This document shows positions 14,986 through 23,917 of a stretch of 34,750 bases of DNA, piece by piece. The notes beneath the pieces are model-generated. The model ran no database searches and was not told the origin of the DNA. It saw only the letters and a program-made list of their open reading frames with translations. The DNA is from an uncultured Pelagibacteraceae bacterium (GTDB lineage: Bacteria > Pseudomonadota > Alphaproteobacteria > Pelagibacterales > Pelagibacteraceae). Positions within the stretch are counted from its first letter, which is position 1. Each line of letters starts with the position of its first letter. The stretch lies in contig CACHSP010000008.1 in the NCBI GenBank assembly GCA_902582605.1, positions 1 to 34,750 of the forward strand. Reading direction: 5' to 3'. Position numbers and translations under genes: made by a program.

Positions 14986-15650
14986 CCAGCTGATCTTACT
15001 GTTCTAATTAAAGGTTTTGTATTTTGTATGTTAATTGCTTGTCTTAATCTTCTAATATGAACATCAACTGTTCTAGACTCAACATATATATTTTCTCCCC
15101 AAACATTGTTTAAGAGTTGTTCTCTTGAATAAACTCTTTTTGGATTTTTGATAAAAAAATCTAAGAGTTTAAATTCAGTTGGACCCAAAGTAATTTCTTT
15201 ATCTTTTCTATAAACTCTTTTTGTAATCCGATCTATTTTTAAATCAGTAAATTCTACAATGTCTGATGATGATTGAGGTTTAGATCTTCTCAATAAAGAT
15301 TTAATTCTAGCATTCAATTCTTTTTGACTAAAAGGTTTAGTTACATAATCATCTGCACCTGTATCAAATGCTTTTAATTTGTCTTCTTCCTCCCCTTTTG
15401 CAGTTAACATAATGACAGGAATATCATTAAACTTATTATCTTTTTTTAAGTTTTTACAAATTTCAACACCAGATAATTCTGGTAACATCCAATCCATTAA
15501 TATTAAATCTGGCTGTTTTAATTTTATTTGTTTAAGAGCATCTTCTCCATTTTCTGAATGACTGACTTTATAACCTTCTTTTTCAAGATTGTACTTTAAC
15601 AAACTAACGATTGATGCTTCATCTTCAGCTATGAAAACATGAGCTGACAT
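14967..15650 (-). CDS. phoB: Phosphate regulon response regulator
   Basis: A 227-residue OmpR/PhoB-type response regulator. The receiver domain (about 1-120) has the acidic pocket IAEDEAS, phospho-acceptor Asp53 (LILMDWMLPELSG) and the LTAKGEE and VTKPFS conserved Thr/Lys positions. The C-terminal winged helix (about 130-227) contains LGPTEFKLLDFF, YSREQLLNNVWG and the recognition helix segment RTVDVHIRRLR. When phosphorylated by PhoR it activates phosphate-starvation genes through PHO boxes, candidates for which are seen at several places in this window. It lies 3 bases after phoU and completes pstSCAB-phoU-phoB. Confidence 0.94.
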   Translation of the reverse strand: MSAHVFIAEDEASIVSLLKYNLEKEGYKVSHSENGEDALKQIKLKQPDLILMDWMLPELSGVEICKNLKKDNKFNDIPVIMLTAKGEEEDKLKAFDTGADDYVTKPFSQKELNARIKSLLRRSKPQSSSDIVEFTDLKIDRITKRVYRKDKEITLGPTEFKLLDFFIKNPKRVYSREQLLNNVWGENIYVESRTVDVHIRRLRQAINIQNTKPLIRTVRSAGYSLES

Positions 15651-15653
15651 AAA

Positions 15654-16361
15654 TCATTTTTCTCCGGTTACAATTGGCTCTGTTCCCTTGGGTCTATCAC
15701 CTTCTAAATATTCGCCTTTAACTAAATAATAAACTTGTTCTGCAACATTTGTAGTATGATCACCAATACGCTCTATGTTTTTAGTTACAAACAATAAATG
15801 GGTTCCATCTTCTAAATTTTTTTCATTTTCTTTAAGATATTTTATAACTTCTTGCATACAAAGATTTGTTAGATCATCTATTTGCTCATCACCTTCCCAA
15901 ACATTTACTGCCATTGGCGCAGATCTTTCTAGATAAGCATCTAATGTTGATTTTAATTGTTTTTGAACATTGGTAGATACTCTGTTCAATGAGTCTACCA
16001 AGTTCTTTGGAAGATTTTCGTTAAGCAAAAGTGTTCTCTTGGATATATTTTTTGCTAAATCACCTATTCTTTCTAAATCTGAAGACATTTTCAAAGCCGT
16101 TACTGTCTCTCTTAAATCAATTGCCATAGGTTGTCTTAAAGCAATTAAATTCACAACTTGCTGTTCAATTAAAGTCTCATATTTATCTATTTTTTCATCT
16201 TCTTGAATAACAGCTTCTGCAATATTATTATCTCTTGTTGTAATGGCTTGAATTGCTTTACCTAAAGAATCTTCACATGCACTTCCCATTTTAATTATAT
16301 TAGCATTAAGATTTTTTAGTTCTTCTTCGTAAGATTTGACTGTATGTGGTGCTTCAGACAT
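15654..16361 (-). CDS. phoU: Phosphate transport system regulator
   Basis: A 235-residue all-helical protein with two tandem three-helix PhoU domains. The metal-cluster motifs E/DxxxD appear in DEKIDKYE with DLERIGDLAKNI in the first half, and DEQIDDLT with NIERIGDHTTNVAEQV in the second. It links Pst transport to the PhoR kinase and keeps the regulon off when phosphate is ample. Its ATG overlaps the pstB stop in a TAATG junction (16359-16363). phoB follows after 3 bases. Confidence 0.95.
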   Translation of the reverse strand: MSEAPHTVKSYEEELKNLNANIIKMGSACEDSLGKAIQAITTRDNNIAEAVIQEDEKIDKYETLIEQQVVNLIALRQPMAIDLRETVTALKMSSDLERIGDLAKNISKRTLLLNENLPKNLVDSLNRVSTNVQKQLKSTLDAYLERSAPMAVNVWEGDEQIDDLTNLCMQEVIKYLKENEKNLEDGTHLLFVTKNIERIGDHTTNVAEQVYYLVKGEYLEGDRPKGTEPIVTGEK

Positions 16362-17116
16362 TATCCAAACCTCCCTGTTATATAATCTTGCGTTTTTTTA
16401 TTATCAGGATTCTTAAATATTTTATCAGTAGATCCATGTTCAATCAATTGACCTAAATGAAAAAAACCTGTATTTTGAGAAACACGTGCTGCTTGAGCCA
16501 TAGAATGAGTTACAATTATTATTGTGTGCTCTTTTTTTAACTCATCAATCAATTCTTCAATTTGTGCTGTTGCTATTGGATCTAATGCTGAACAAGGTTC
16601 ATCCATTAATATAACTTCAGGTCTTACAGAAATCGCTCTAGCAATACAAAGTCTTTGCTGTTGTCCTCCAGATAATCCAGTTCCAGGTTCATGCAACCTA
16701 TCTTTTACCTCTTCCCATAGTGCAGCCTTTTTCAAACTAGTTTCAACAATTTCATCCATTTCTTGTTTTGATTGAGCCATACCATGAATTGTTGGACCGT
16801 AAGACACATTTTCATATAAAGTTTTTGGGAAAGGATTGGGTTTTTGAAAAACCATACCAATTTTTTCTCTTAGTCTTACGACATCACAACTTTTATCATT
16901 GATATTAAAATCATTAATTAAAATTTCTCCTTTAACACTACAGATATCAATTACATCATTCATTCTATTAAGACATCTTAGGAAAGTTGATTTACCACAA
17001 CCAGATGGACCAATTAATGCCGTTACTTGATTTTCCTCAATATCTAAACTTATATTAAAGAGCGCTTGTTTTTTTCCATAAAAAACATCAACATCTTTTG
17101 CTTTAATCTTTATCAT
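16361..17116 (-). CDS. pstB: Phosphate ABC transporter ATP-binding protein
   Basis: A 251-residue ABC ATPase. It has Walker A (GPSGCGKST), the PstB-typical [12 protein letters not shown], a Q-loop ([13 protein letters not shown]), signature [14 protein letters not shown], Walker B with [13 protein letters not shown] and the switch [11 protein letters not shown]. The frame extends 7 codons upstream to 17137, but the ATG at 17114-17116 has a GGAG ribosome-binding site 7 bases away and gives the normal N-terminus, so it was preferred. It begins 1 base after the pstA stop. Confidence 0.95.
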   Translation of the reverse strand: MIKIKAKDVDVFYGKKQALFNISLDIEENQVTALIGPSGCGKSTFLRCLNRMNDVIDICSVKGEILINDFNINDKSCDVVRLREKIGMVFQKPNPFPKTLYENVSYGPTIHGMAQSKQEMDEIVETSLKKAALWEEVKDRLHEPGTGLSGGQQQRLCIARAISVRPEVILMDEPCSALDPIATAQIEELIDELKKEHTIIIVTHSMAQAARVSQNTGFFHLGQLIEHGSTDKIFKNPDNKKTQDYITGRFG

Positions 17117-17117
17117 T

Positions 17118-18386
17118 TTAACTCCATTTTTTCTCAAACTTATGTCTTATTATTTGGGCAAATAAATTCATTATTATTAAAAAGCCAAGTAAGACCATTA
17201 TACATGCCGAAACTTTTTCTACAAATCCCCTTTCAGCGCTTTCAGCCCAAATATAAATTTGAACTGGTAAGCTTGCAGCAGGATCCATGGGTGATCCAGG
17301 TATCGTGTTAACAAAAGCAACCATTCCAATTAAAATTAAGGGTGCAGTTTCTCCTAAAGCTTGAGCTAAACCAATTATTGTTCCTGATAACGTGCCAGGC
17401 ATAGAAAGAGGGACTGTATGATGAATTGTGGTTTGCATTCGACTTGCTCCCATAGCAAGTGCTGCCTCTCTTATACTTGGTGGAACTGCTTTTAAAGATG
17501 CTCTAGCAGCTATAATTATTGTTGGTAAAGTCATTAAGGACAAAGTGATACCTCCAACTAATGGGGTAGACCTTGGTAAATGAAATATAGCCAATAAAAC
17601 TCCTAACCCTAATAGACCAAAAACTATAGATGGAACCGCTGCTAAGTTGTTTATATTAACTTCAATAAAATCAGTAAATCTATTTTTAGGGGCAAATTCT
17701 TCAAGGTAGATTGCAGCTAGAACCGCAACAGGAAAAGCTATCATTAAACAAACAAGTATAGAAAAAATTGAGCCCATAAATGAACTTGCTATTCCAGCTA
17801 GCTCAGCTTCTCTTGAGTCAGCATTTGTAAAAAAACTTATATTAAATTTACTTTCAACCTTACCATTTGCAACAAGTTGATCAAAAATTTTTAATTGATA
17901 ATCGCTTACTCTTCTTTGGTCTTCAGGTAAATCTCTTGGATAATTTCCTTTAAAGACTTGGTCTAAATCATCTGAAGCAGTTAGATAAACTTCCTTTGTT
18001 TTTCCTATTAAATTAGGATCATTTAAAAGTTCATTTTTAATTTCTTTTTCAAAAAAATAAGACACCATTCTCTTCAATTCATTTTCTTGATCTTCATTGG
18101 CGTTTAGATCTAAATCAGCCATTGATTTTAATGCTATATCGTAATAATCAGCGTCCTGTAAATCTTCTTTAGAAGGATTTTGGTCTAACATCATTAATTC
18201 AGCATCGAAAGTTACTGGAACAATAAGCCATGTTTTTTGAAAAGCTGAATAGCCAGTTGAAAAAATTTTAAAAATAAAGATTGTTAAAAATAAAAGTGCC
18301 ATAAAAATTGCACTCAGACCGTATAAGCGAAATCGCTGTTCAGCTTTATATCTTTTATTTAATAATTGTTCTTTATTTTTATTCAT
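17118..18386 (-). CDS. pstA: Phosphate ABC transporter permease with extended periplasmic insert
   Basis: A 422-residue permease subunit, longer than E. coli PstA (about 296) because of a roughly 140-residue, mostly charged insert between the first membrane helix (about 25-50) and the core, like the DUF3333 region known in alphaproteobacterial PstA. The core has the [17 protein letters not shown] helix, [14 protein letters not shown], and the inner-membrane loop [14 protein letters not shown] that contacts PstB. Its start overlaps pstC by 8 bases. Confidence 0.93.
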   Translation of the reverse strand: MNKNKEQLLNKRYKAEQRFRLYGLSAIFMALLFLTIFIFKIFSTGYSAFQKTWLIVPVTFDAELMMLDQNPSKEDLQDADYYDIALKSMADLDLNANEDQENELKRMVSYFFEKEIKNELLNDPNLIGKTKEVYLTASDDLDQVFKGNYPRDLPEDQRRVSDYQLKIFDQLVANGKVESKFNISFFTNADSREAELAGIASSFMGSIFSILVCLMIAFPVAVLAAIYLEEFAPKNRFTDFIEVNINNLAAVPSIVFGLLGLGVLLAIFHLPRSTPLVGGITLSLMTLPTIIIAARASLKAVPPSIREAALAMGASRMQTTIHHTVPLSMPGTLSGTIIGLAQALGETAPLILIGMVAFVNTIPGSPMDPAASLPVQIYIWAESAERGFVEKVSACIMVLLGFLIIMNLFAQIIRHKFEKKWS

Positions 18387-19764
18387 ATTTTTCTCTATAT
18401 TTTTTAACTACTCTCAAGGCCACAATATTTAAACAAAGTGTTACTAAAAATAATGACATACCTAAAGCAAAAGCAGCTTGCGTTTTTGGGTCGCCAAAAG
18501 CTTGGTCACCAATTAGAATAACTACAATTTGAGCTGTAATCGTTGAGGTAGACTCTAAAGGATTTAAAGTTAAATTAGCAGCTAAACCAGAGGCCATAAC
18601 AACTATCATTGTTTCTCCAATAGCTCTTGAAACACCAAGTAAAATAGATCCAACTATCCCCGGCAATGCTGCGGGAAAAATAACTCTCTTAATTGTTTCT
18701 GATTTAGTTGCTCCCATAGCGTAACTTCCATCTCTTAAACTTTGAGGCACACTTGTAATTACATCGTCACTTAAACTTGAAATAAATGGTATAATCATAA
18801 TACCCATTACCCCTCCTGCTGCTAAAGCACTTTCAGCTGAAACTTCAAGACCCATTGAAGTTCCTAATTCTTTCAAAAATGGTCCAACAGTTAGGGCAGC
18901 AAAAAAACCATAAACAACTGTTGGTATACCAGCTAAAATTTCAATTAATGGTTTTGCATATTGTCTAACTTTAGTTGATGCATATTCAGCTAAATAAATT
19001 CCACTCATTAATCCAATTGGGATAGCAACGCACATAGCAATAAATGCAATAAAAAAAGTACCTGCAAAAATAGGGACTGCTCCAAAAGTATCTGAATACA
19101 TTGTCGGATCTAAAGCCTCAGAAGAATCTCTAACAAAAGCTTTTGCTGGATACCAGTGAGTTCCAAAGACAAAATCAAATAATGGAATTACTTTAAAAAA
19201 ATCTATAGTTTGAAATATAAGTGAGAAAACTATTCCAACTGTAGTTAATATTGCAGCTAAAGAAGCTGTAAATAAAACTGCGTTCAAAAATTTTTCAACT
19301 GGTTCTCTTGTTCTAGAATTAGATGAAATTCTTTTATACGCATAAGCAACAGAGGCAATAATTGCAGATAATACTATAACAACTTTTGAACTTTGAGCTA
19401 TTGATCGAAGACTTAAATATTTTTCAGCTGAAGCTTCAATAAAAGGTGTAATTTCTCCAGTGAATTGCCCTCGAGACAATGCTTTTGATTTTTCGTATAA
19501 TAAATTTAATTCATCATCAAGATAACCTTGATTTGAATAATCACTTAAGATTAATAGTTTTACAATTGTGGGCTCAAAAATTGCCCATAATGAAAAAATT
19601 ATAAAGGCTGGTATTGCACACCAGATTGCAAGATAATAACCATAAAATTGTGGTAATGCGGTTAATCTTTTTTTTGTAGATTGAATTGTATATGCTTTTT
19701 TGCGTCCAAAATAATAGCTTGTGAAACCTAGAAGAACAATAAATGTAAATAATATTAAGTTCAC
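18379..19764 (-). CDS. pstC: Phosphate ABC transporter permease
   Basis: A 461-residue permease that pairs with PstA. It carries an N-terminal extension with two or three membrane helices and a periplasmic stretch, common in alphaproteobacteria, followed by the core: AIPIGLMSGIYLAEY, GIPTVVYGFFAALTVGP and the coupling loop GSYAMGATKSETIKRVIFP. Translation probably starts at a GTG (19762-19764), since AAGGAG lies 5 bases upstream on the same strand. A terminator-like hairpin separates it from pstS, so it is expected to be made at a lower level than PstS. Confidence 0.93.
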   Translation of the reverse strand: MNLILFTFIVLLGFTSYYFGRKKAYTIQSTKKRLTALPQFYGYYLAIWCAIPAFIIFSLWAIFEPTIVKLLILSDYSNQGYLDDELNLLYEKSKALSRGQFTGEITPFIEASAEKYLSLRSIAQSSKVVIVLSAIIASVAYAYKRISSNSRTREPVEKFLNAVLFTASLAAILTTVGIVFSLIFQTIDFFKVIPLFDFVFGTHWYPAKAFVRDSSEALDPTMYSDTFGAVPIFAGTFFIAFIAMCVAIPIGLMSGIYLAEYASTKVRQYAKPLIEILAGIPTVVYGFFAALTVGPFLKELGTSMGLEVSAESALAAGGVMGIMIIPFISSLSDDVITSVPQSLRDGSYAMGATKSETIKRVIFPAALPGIVGSILLGVSRAIGETMIVVMASGLAANLTLNPLESTSTITAQIVVILIGDQAFGDPKTQAAFALGMSLFLVTLCLNIVALRVVKKYREKYE

Positions 19765-19800
19765 AGAATCTCCTTAAGTGAGGACTTTACTCTTTTTTTA

Positions 19801-19831
19801 AAAAAAAGGGGTCTAAAAAGACCCCCTTTTT
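19801..19831 (-). terminator. Intrinsic terminator/attenuator between pstS and pstC
   Basis: Read on the minus strand, a stem AGGGGTC... is formed by the 7-base arms at 19819-19825 and 19808-19814 around a 4-base loop, flanked by runs of A before and eight T after (19807-19800). It begins about 25 bases after the pstS stop. This is a good Rho-independent terminator that some transcripts must pass to reach pstCAB-phoU-phoB. The likely effect is an excess of the binding protein over the membrane parts. Confidence 0.85.
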
Positions 19832-19855
19832 AATCATTTGTTAACTGAGGAATAA

Positions 19856-20887
19856 TTAATTACCCATAGCAACTAGCTTCGTAGCATTAGTTCTAGTTGT
19901 TTTATACAACTTAGAGTCTAATGGCACTAAACCAATGTCTGCTAAGTAACCCCCTTTTCCAATAGCTTTCTTAGTTGTGAATTCTTTCACAAACTCATGT
20001 AAGCCTGGAATTACTCCAACGTGTGCTTTTTTCACGTAGAAGAATAAAGGTCTAGCAACAGCATAACTGTAGTCTTGAATAGACTTTAATGACGGTTGTC
20101 CACCATCAATACTTGCTGCTTGCAATTTATCTTTTGCAGCTAAGAAATAACTGAAACCAAAGAAACCAAACATTTCTTTATCTTGAGTTAACTTTTGGAT
20201 GATTAAACTATCGTTTTCTCCAACTTCAATAGCAGCACCATCTTCTCTGTAAAGTTTTTGAGGTTTTTTGTATTTTTTATTTCCAGCTTCAAAACCAGCT
20301 TTATAAAGAGCTTTAGCTTCTTTAGTCATACCTTTTTTCATTACTAAAGAATTCCAAGCATCTCTAGTTCCTGATGTTCCTGGTGGGATCATCACTGAAA
20401 TTTTTTGTTTTGGTAAGCTAGGGTCAATTTGGTCCCAAGTTTTATAAATATTTGGAACTAATTTACCATCAACAACTGTATGAGCAGCAAGTGCTAAATA
20501 TAATTGTTCTTTAGTAAAGTTTACTGGTTTTGCATCTTTGCTGTAAGCTAATGTAATACCATCGTTACCAATTACGATCTCAACGATATCATTAACACCA
20601 TTTTTTTTACATAGAGCTTTTTCTTTATCTTTCATAGCTCTTGATGCATTTGTAATATCTGGATGTTGTTCACCTACACCAGCACAGAATAGTTTAGCTC
20701 CACCACCAGTACCAGTAGACTCGATTACAGGAGTTTTAAATCCTGAACCACCAAATCTTTCAGCAACAACTGTTGCATAAGGGAATACTGTAGAAGAACC
20801 AACTATCTTAATTTGATCTCTTGCTTGAGCAACAGTTGCAATTGAAAGTGCAACTAAAGAAGCAATTACTATAGTTAGTTTTTTCAT
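19856..20887 (-). CDS. pstS: Phosphate ABC transporter, periplasmic phosphate-binding protein
   Basis: A 343-residue secreted protein. A Sec signal peptide (MKKLTIVIASLVALSIATVAQA, cut before RDQIK; written here as its first residues MKKLTIVIASL) leads into IKIVGSSTVFPYATVVAERF, the PstS phosphate-loop start. STGTGGGAKLFCAG and MIPPGTSGTRDAW are further phosphate-contact regions. The start has an AAAGGA ribosome-binding site. Upstream are triple PHO-box-like repeats, so phosphate starvation should induce it. Downstream is a terminator. It is normally among the most abundant proteins of phosphate-limited SAR11 cells, from general knowledge. Confidence 0.95.
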   Translation of the reverse strand: MKKLTIVIASLVALSIATVAQARDQIKIVGSSTVFPYATVVAERFGGSGFKTPVIESTGTGGGAKLFCAGVGEQHPDITNASRAMKDKEKALCKKNGVNDIVEIVIGNDGITLAYSKDAKPVNFTKEQLYLALAAHTVVDGKLVPNIYKTWDQIDPSLPKQKISVMIPPGTSGTRDAWNSLVMKKGMTKEAKALYKAGFEAGNKKYKKPQKLYREDGAAIEVGENDSLIIQKLTQDKEMFGFFGFSYFLAAKDKLQAASIDGGQPSLKSIQDYSYAVARPLFFYVKKAHVGVIPGLHEFVKEFTTKKAIGKGGYLADIGLVPLDSKLYKTTRTNATKLVAMGN

Positions 20888-20956
20888 TATCTTTAATCCT
20901 TTCGTTATTTATTAATTAAAAGATGATTGACTCGTATAAATTTATTGAATCTTTAA

Positions 20957-20985
20957 TATTACAGAATTGTTACACTTTTGTTAAA
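20957..20985 (-). promoter_or_regulatory. PHO-box-like triple direct repeat upstream of pstS
   Basis: Reading the minus strand toward pstS, three 7-mers recur every 11 bases: TTTAACA (20985-20979), TGTAACA (20974-20968) and TGTAATA (20963-20957), with 4-base spacers AAAG and ATTC. The last two with their spacer resemble the E. coli PHO box TGTCATAAATCTGTCAT. The array ends 70 bases before the pstS ATG. It is the expected binding place of phosphorylated PhoB, whose gene is in this window. Confidence 0.72.
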
Positions 20986-20996
20986 AAGGTAACTTT

Positions 20997-21605
20997 TTAG
21001 TTGTATTTTTTTGATATAATTATTTGATCAATATCAGTTTCTAAGCCACCAATACATGAAACAGGGTTTACCTGTTCATTAAGAGCTAGTTCTTTGGTTG
21101 GACGTAAAGTTATTTCTAGTTTTACTAAGTTTACTAATTCCTCTCTAATTTCTTCATCGTATCTCCAGCTTGGCCATGAACTTGGGGTTGAAAATATAGA
21201 GGTTAAATAGCTTGTAGCCATAGTATATCTATAATTACTCAAATTTTCATTCCTCAATAAAAAATCTCTTACAGAATTAAAAATATTCCTACATCTAAAA
21301 GAATCTGAAAAATAATTTTCCTTCTTGAGATTTCTATTCATAGGAACAGAAACAATTAAATCAATTGAATTTTTAGAATACGAGGTAACTACGTCTGTAT
21401 AAAATTCAGCTTCAGTAACTTCTAAATGATCTTTAATAGAAGGATATGAAGTTTTCAAATCTGCCTCTAATCTAAAAATTCCAATATCAAAAACTGTAAG
21501 TTGCTGATTTCTTAATAATGTTGTGATATCTTTAGAAAAAACACTTGTTGTTATAGAGCTTAATAAAAAAGCAAAAATCAAAATATTTTTAAATATTTTA
21601 ATCAT
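20997..21605 (-). CDS. Unknown secreted protein encoded between phoR and pstS
   Basis: A 202-residue protein that I do not recognise. The N-terminus is a clear Sec signal peptide (basic MIKIFKN, hydrophobic core to about residue 20, then TSVFSKD), with cleavage likely near residue 24. The mature part is mixed alpha/beta-looking, with two cysteines (SFRCRN and NPVSCIGG) that could form a disulphide in the periplasm, and aromatic-rich SSWPSWRYDEE. No catalytic motif is visible. It lies on the same strand between phoR and pstS, and a PHO-box-like repeat stands 33 bases before its start. A phosphate-starvation role in the periplasm is inferred from position. No clear ribosome-binding site is seen. 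Confidence 0.75.
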   Translation of the reverse strand: MIKIFKNILIFAFLLSSITTSVFSKDITTLLRNQQLTVFDIGIFRLEADLKTSYPSIKDHLEVTEAEFYTDVVTSYSKNSIDLIVSVPMNRNLKKENYFSDSFRCRNIFNSVRDFLLRNENLSNYRYTMATSYLTSIFSTPSSWPSWRYDEEIREELVNLVKLEITLRPTKELALNEQVNPVSCIGGLETDIDQIIISKKYN

Positions 21606-21637
21606 ATAAAAAATTAATTAAAAGATTAACATTAATC

Positions 21638-21655
21638 AAGTAAAGAATTGTTAAA
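21638..21655 (-). promoter_or_regulatory. Candidate PHO-box-like repeat upstream of the unknown secreted protein
   Basis: On the minus strand TTTAACAATTCTTTAC (21655-21640) agrees at 13 of 16 positions with TGTAACAATTCTGTAA in the pstS array, including the identical ATTC spacer. It is oriented toward the gene starting at 21605. A nearby small palindrome, GATTAACATTAATC (21624-21637), could be a second operator. The match is suggestive but short. Confidence 0.45.
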
Positions 21656-21695
21656 AAAACCTTCTAAAACTATTACAATATAATATTTTTTAAAT

Positions 21696-22841
21696 TTAAG
21701 TTTTCGCTGGTAAATAAATTTGAATTTCAGTTCCTTGGTTTTCCTCACTTAGAATCTCATAGTGTCCACGATGTTGAGTAACTATATGTTTAACAATAGC
21801 TAATCCTAAACCGGTTCCACCAACCTTGTTACTTTGTTCAAGATCTACCCTAAAAAATCTTTCTGTAATTCTAGAAATATATCTTTGAGGAATGCCAACA
21901 CCTTCGTCTTTAATACTGATCATAAAATTTTTTTCTAACAATTTACCATCGCTAATTTTGCTTGATATAAAAATAGACTTATTTTCCTTTGAATACTTAA
22001 TTGCATTATCTAAAAGATTAGAAAAAACAGTTTGTAATTTTTTTTCATCTCCAATAACAACTGTTGGATTGGCGAGAGATAAATTAATATTTAATTTCTT
22101 TCTTTTTAAAACAACCTCAAAATTACTGATGATTGTTTTGAAAAGATCATTTATATCAACTAAAGAGTTTGGCCTTATGTGTTCTTCTAATTCAATTCTT
22201 GTGAGTATTAAAAGATCATTAATTAAATTTTCCATTCTATTTGATTGATCAGTCATTATTTTCATAAATTTTTTTTTAGCCTTTTCATCATCAGACGCTG
22301 GGCCCTCAATTGTTTCTAGTGATCCTTTGATTGCCATTAAAGGTGTTCTTAATTCATGGCTTACATTTGCTACAAAATCAGTTTTAAATTTTTGTGCTTT
22401 TGTAATTTCAGTAAAATCTTTTAAAAATAACACAACAGAGTCTGGTTCAGTAAACAAATGAGTTGGGCCAGGAATAATATAAATTTTATAGAATTGATAT
22501 GATGGGAGGTCTATTTCAATGTCAATATTTTTTGTTTTATTTTCAACAATTGCTTTTTCAATATTTTCTATTAATTCTGGTTTTCGAATTATAGAAGATA
22601 TGTTTTTATCAATTAAATTACTTCCAAATCTTTTTAATGCACTTGGATTGGCATATTTAATTATGTTAAATTTATTTAATGCAAAAAATTGATCCTCAAG
22701 CTCATCAATAATTACTCTTTTGGTTTTTTCCTCTCTTTTATTAATTATTGTAGCAGTATTTATTGATTTGTTTTTTTTTTGATTAAGTAAATAGAGGAGA
22801 TAAATTATAACAACTATAAGTAGAATGATGAAATATTCCAT
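21696..22841 (-). CDS. phoR: Phosphate regulon sensor histidine kinase
   Basis: A 381-residue histidine kinase with one N-terminal membrane helix (about 3-20), a PAS-like region (about 45-140, with FFALNKFNIIKYANPSAL), then the phospho-acceptor His162 in FVANVSHELRTPL. The ATPase domain follows: N-box VFSNLLDNAIKYSKE, G1 IKDEGVGIP, F-box RFFRVD and G2 GGTGLGLAIVKH. The single membrane anchor without a large periplasmic domain is the PhoR pattern, with signals received through PhoU and Pst. Unlike the common phoBR pairing, phoR is separated from phoB by the pst genes and lies downstream of plcP-agt. Confidence 0.9.
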   Translation of the reverse strand: MEYFIILLIVVIIYLLYLLNQKKNKSINTATIINKREEKTKRVIIDELEDQFFALNKFNIIKYANPSALKRFGSNLIDKNISSIIRKPELIENIEKAIVENKTKNIDIEIDLPSYQFYKIYIIPGPTHLFTEPDSVVLFLKDFTEITKAQKFKTDFVANVSHELRTPLMAIKGSLETIEGPASDDEKAKKKFMKIMTDQSNRMENLINDLLILTRIELEEHIRPNSLVDINDLFKTIISNFEVVLKRKKLNINLSLANPTVVIGDEKKLQTVFSNLLDNAIKYSKENKSIFISSKISDGKLLEKNFMISIKDEGVGIPQRYISRITERFFRVDLEQSNKVGGTGLGLAIVKHIVTQHRGHYEILSEENQGTEIQIYLPAKT

Positions 22842-22858
22842 AAATTTAGACGGCTTAA

Positions 22859-22887
22859 TTTTGCATCATTAAACTTTTTAATGCAAA
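22859..22887 (-). other. Imperfect hairpin between agt and phoR
   Basis: TTTGCAT with TTAA on one side and TTAATGCAAA on the other can pair with a two-base bulge, in the 65-base gap after agt. It lacks a good T-run on the minus strand, so it would at most weaken read-through from agt into phoR. Confidence 0.3.
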
Positions 22888-22906
22888 TAAATTAAGGAAA
22901 AATTAA

Positions 22907-23914
22907 CTAATGATTTGGTGAAATATTGTTAAAAAATATTTTTGCTGTTTCTTCCCAAGTGAATTTTTTTGCAAATTCAAGACAATCATTTCTATTAACT
23001 TTCAAAGCTTTATGAGCTGAAACTTTAAGATCATTATCTAAACAATTTATTTTGGAACCCTCAAATATATCTTTAGGACCTGGAACAGGATAAGCAGCTA
23101 CAGGTGTTCCGCAATTTAAAGACTCACAAACTACAATTCCAAATGTATCTGTTTTACTTGGAAATACAAAAACATCGGAAGATGCAAAATGAGACGCTAA
23201 TTCACCGTTTGTTTTTTCTCCTAAAAAAATATCTTTAGGAAATTCTTTTTTTAATTTTTTTAAATCAGGTCCCTTTCCTATTATCATTTTTGTACCCTCT
23301 AAATCACATTCTAAAAAAGCTCTTATGTTTTTTTCAACTGCAACTCTTCCAACATAAATCCAAATCGGTCTTTTATGTGGTAAATCAATTTTTTTCGGAC
23401 TCTTAAAAGCTCCATGATTGCCTCCTCTTGTCCAAGTAATCATTTTATTATTATCTATACCTATATCGATTAATTCTTTTCTCATAGATTCTGTTGTTAC
23501 TAAGATTCTCTCAGCCTTGTTATGAAAGTTTGCTAAGAATTTTTCAGCCCATTTTGCAGGTATAATAGGAAAGTAAAGCTTAAGATATTTATCAAATCTT
23601 GTATGAAAACTTGTGGTAAACTTTAGTTTATTCTTCAAACAATATCTTCTTGCCATAGTCCCTATAGGACCTTCAGTAGCTATATGAATTGCATCAGGTT
23701 TTATTTTCTTTATTAAGCTACCAACTCTTGGCCAAACATTAATAGATATTCTAATTTCATTATATTTTGGCATCGGAAAAGTTAAAAATAATTCTGGTGT
23801 GATATATTCTATTCTATGACCTTGTTCTTTTAAAATTTTACCTGTTTCATGCAAGGTTCTTACAACACCATTTACTTGTGGAAAATATGCATCTGTTGCG
23901 ATTAAAATTTTCAT
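22907..23914 (-). CDS. agt: GT4-family glycosyltransferase, probable Agt for phosphorus-free glycolipids
   Basis: A 335-residue GT-B fold glycosyltransferase. The N-terminal domain has MKILIATDAYFPQVNGVVRT and the acceptor-side FTTSFHTRFDKYL; the C-terminal donor domain has WIYVGRVAVEKNI, MIIGKGPDL and VFPSKTDTFGIVVCESLNCG (written in parts: VFPSKTDTFG, IVVCESLNCG) with the sugar-nucleotide motif. This is the subgroup that glycosylates diacylglycerol. The gene begins 3 bases after plcP, and the plcP-agt pair is the known phosphate-starvation lipid-remodelling operon of marine bacteria, in which Agt makes monoglucosyl- and glucuronosyl-diacylglycerol. Donor sugar cannot be told from sequence. 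Confidence 0.85.
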   Translation of the reverse strand: MKILIATDAYFPQVNGVVRTLHETGKILKEQGHRIEYITPELFLTFPMPKYNEIRISINVWPRVGSLIKKIKPDAIHIATEGPIGTMARRYCLKNKLKFTTSFHTRFDKYLKLYFPIIPAKWAEKFLANFHNKAERILVTTESMRKELIDIGIDNNKMITWTRGGNHGAFKSPKKIDLPHKRPIWIYVGRVAVEKNIRAFLECDLEGTKMIIGKGPDLKKLKKEFPKDIFLGEKTNGELASHFASSDVFVFPSKTDTFGIVVCESLNCGTPVAAYPVPGPKDIFEGSKINCLDNDLKVSAHKALKVNRNDCLEFAKKFTWEETAKIFFNNISPNH

Positions 23915-23917
23915 TAA

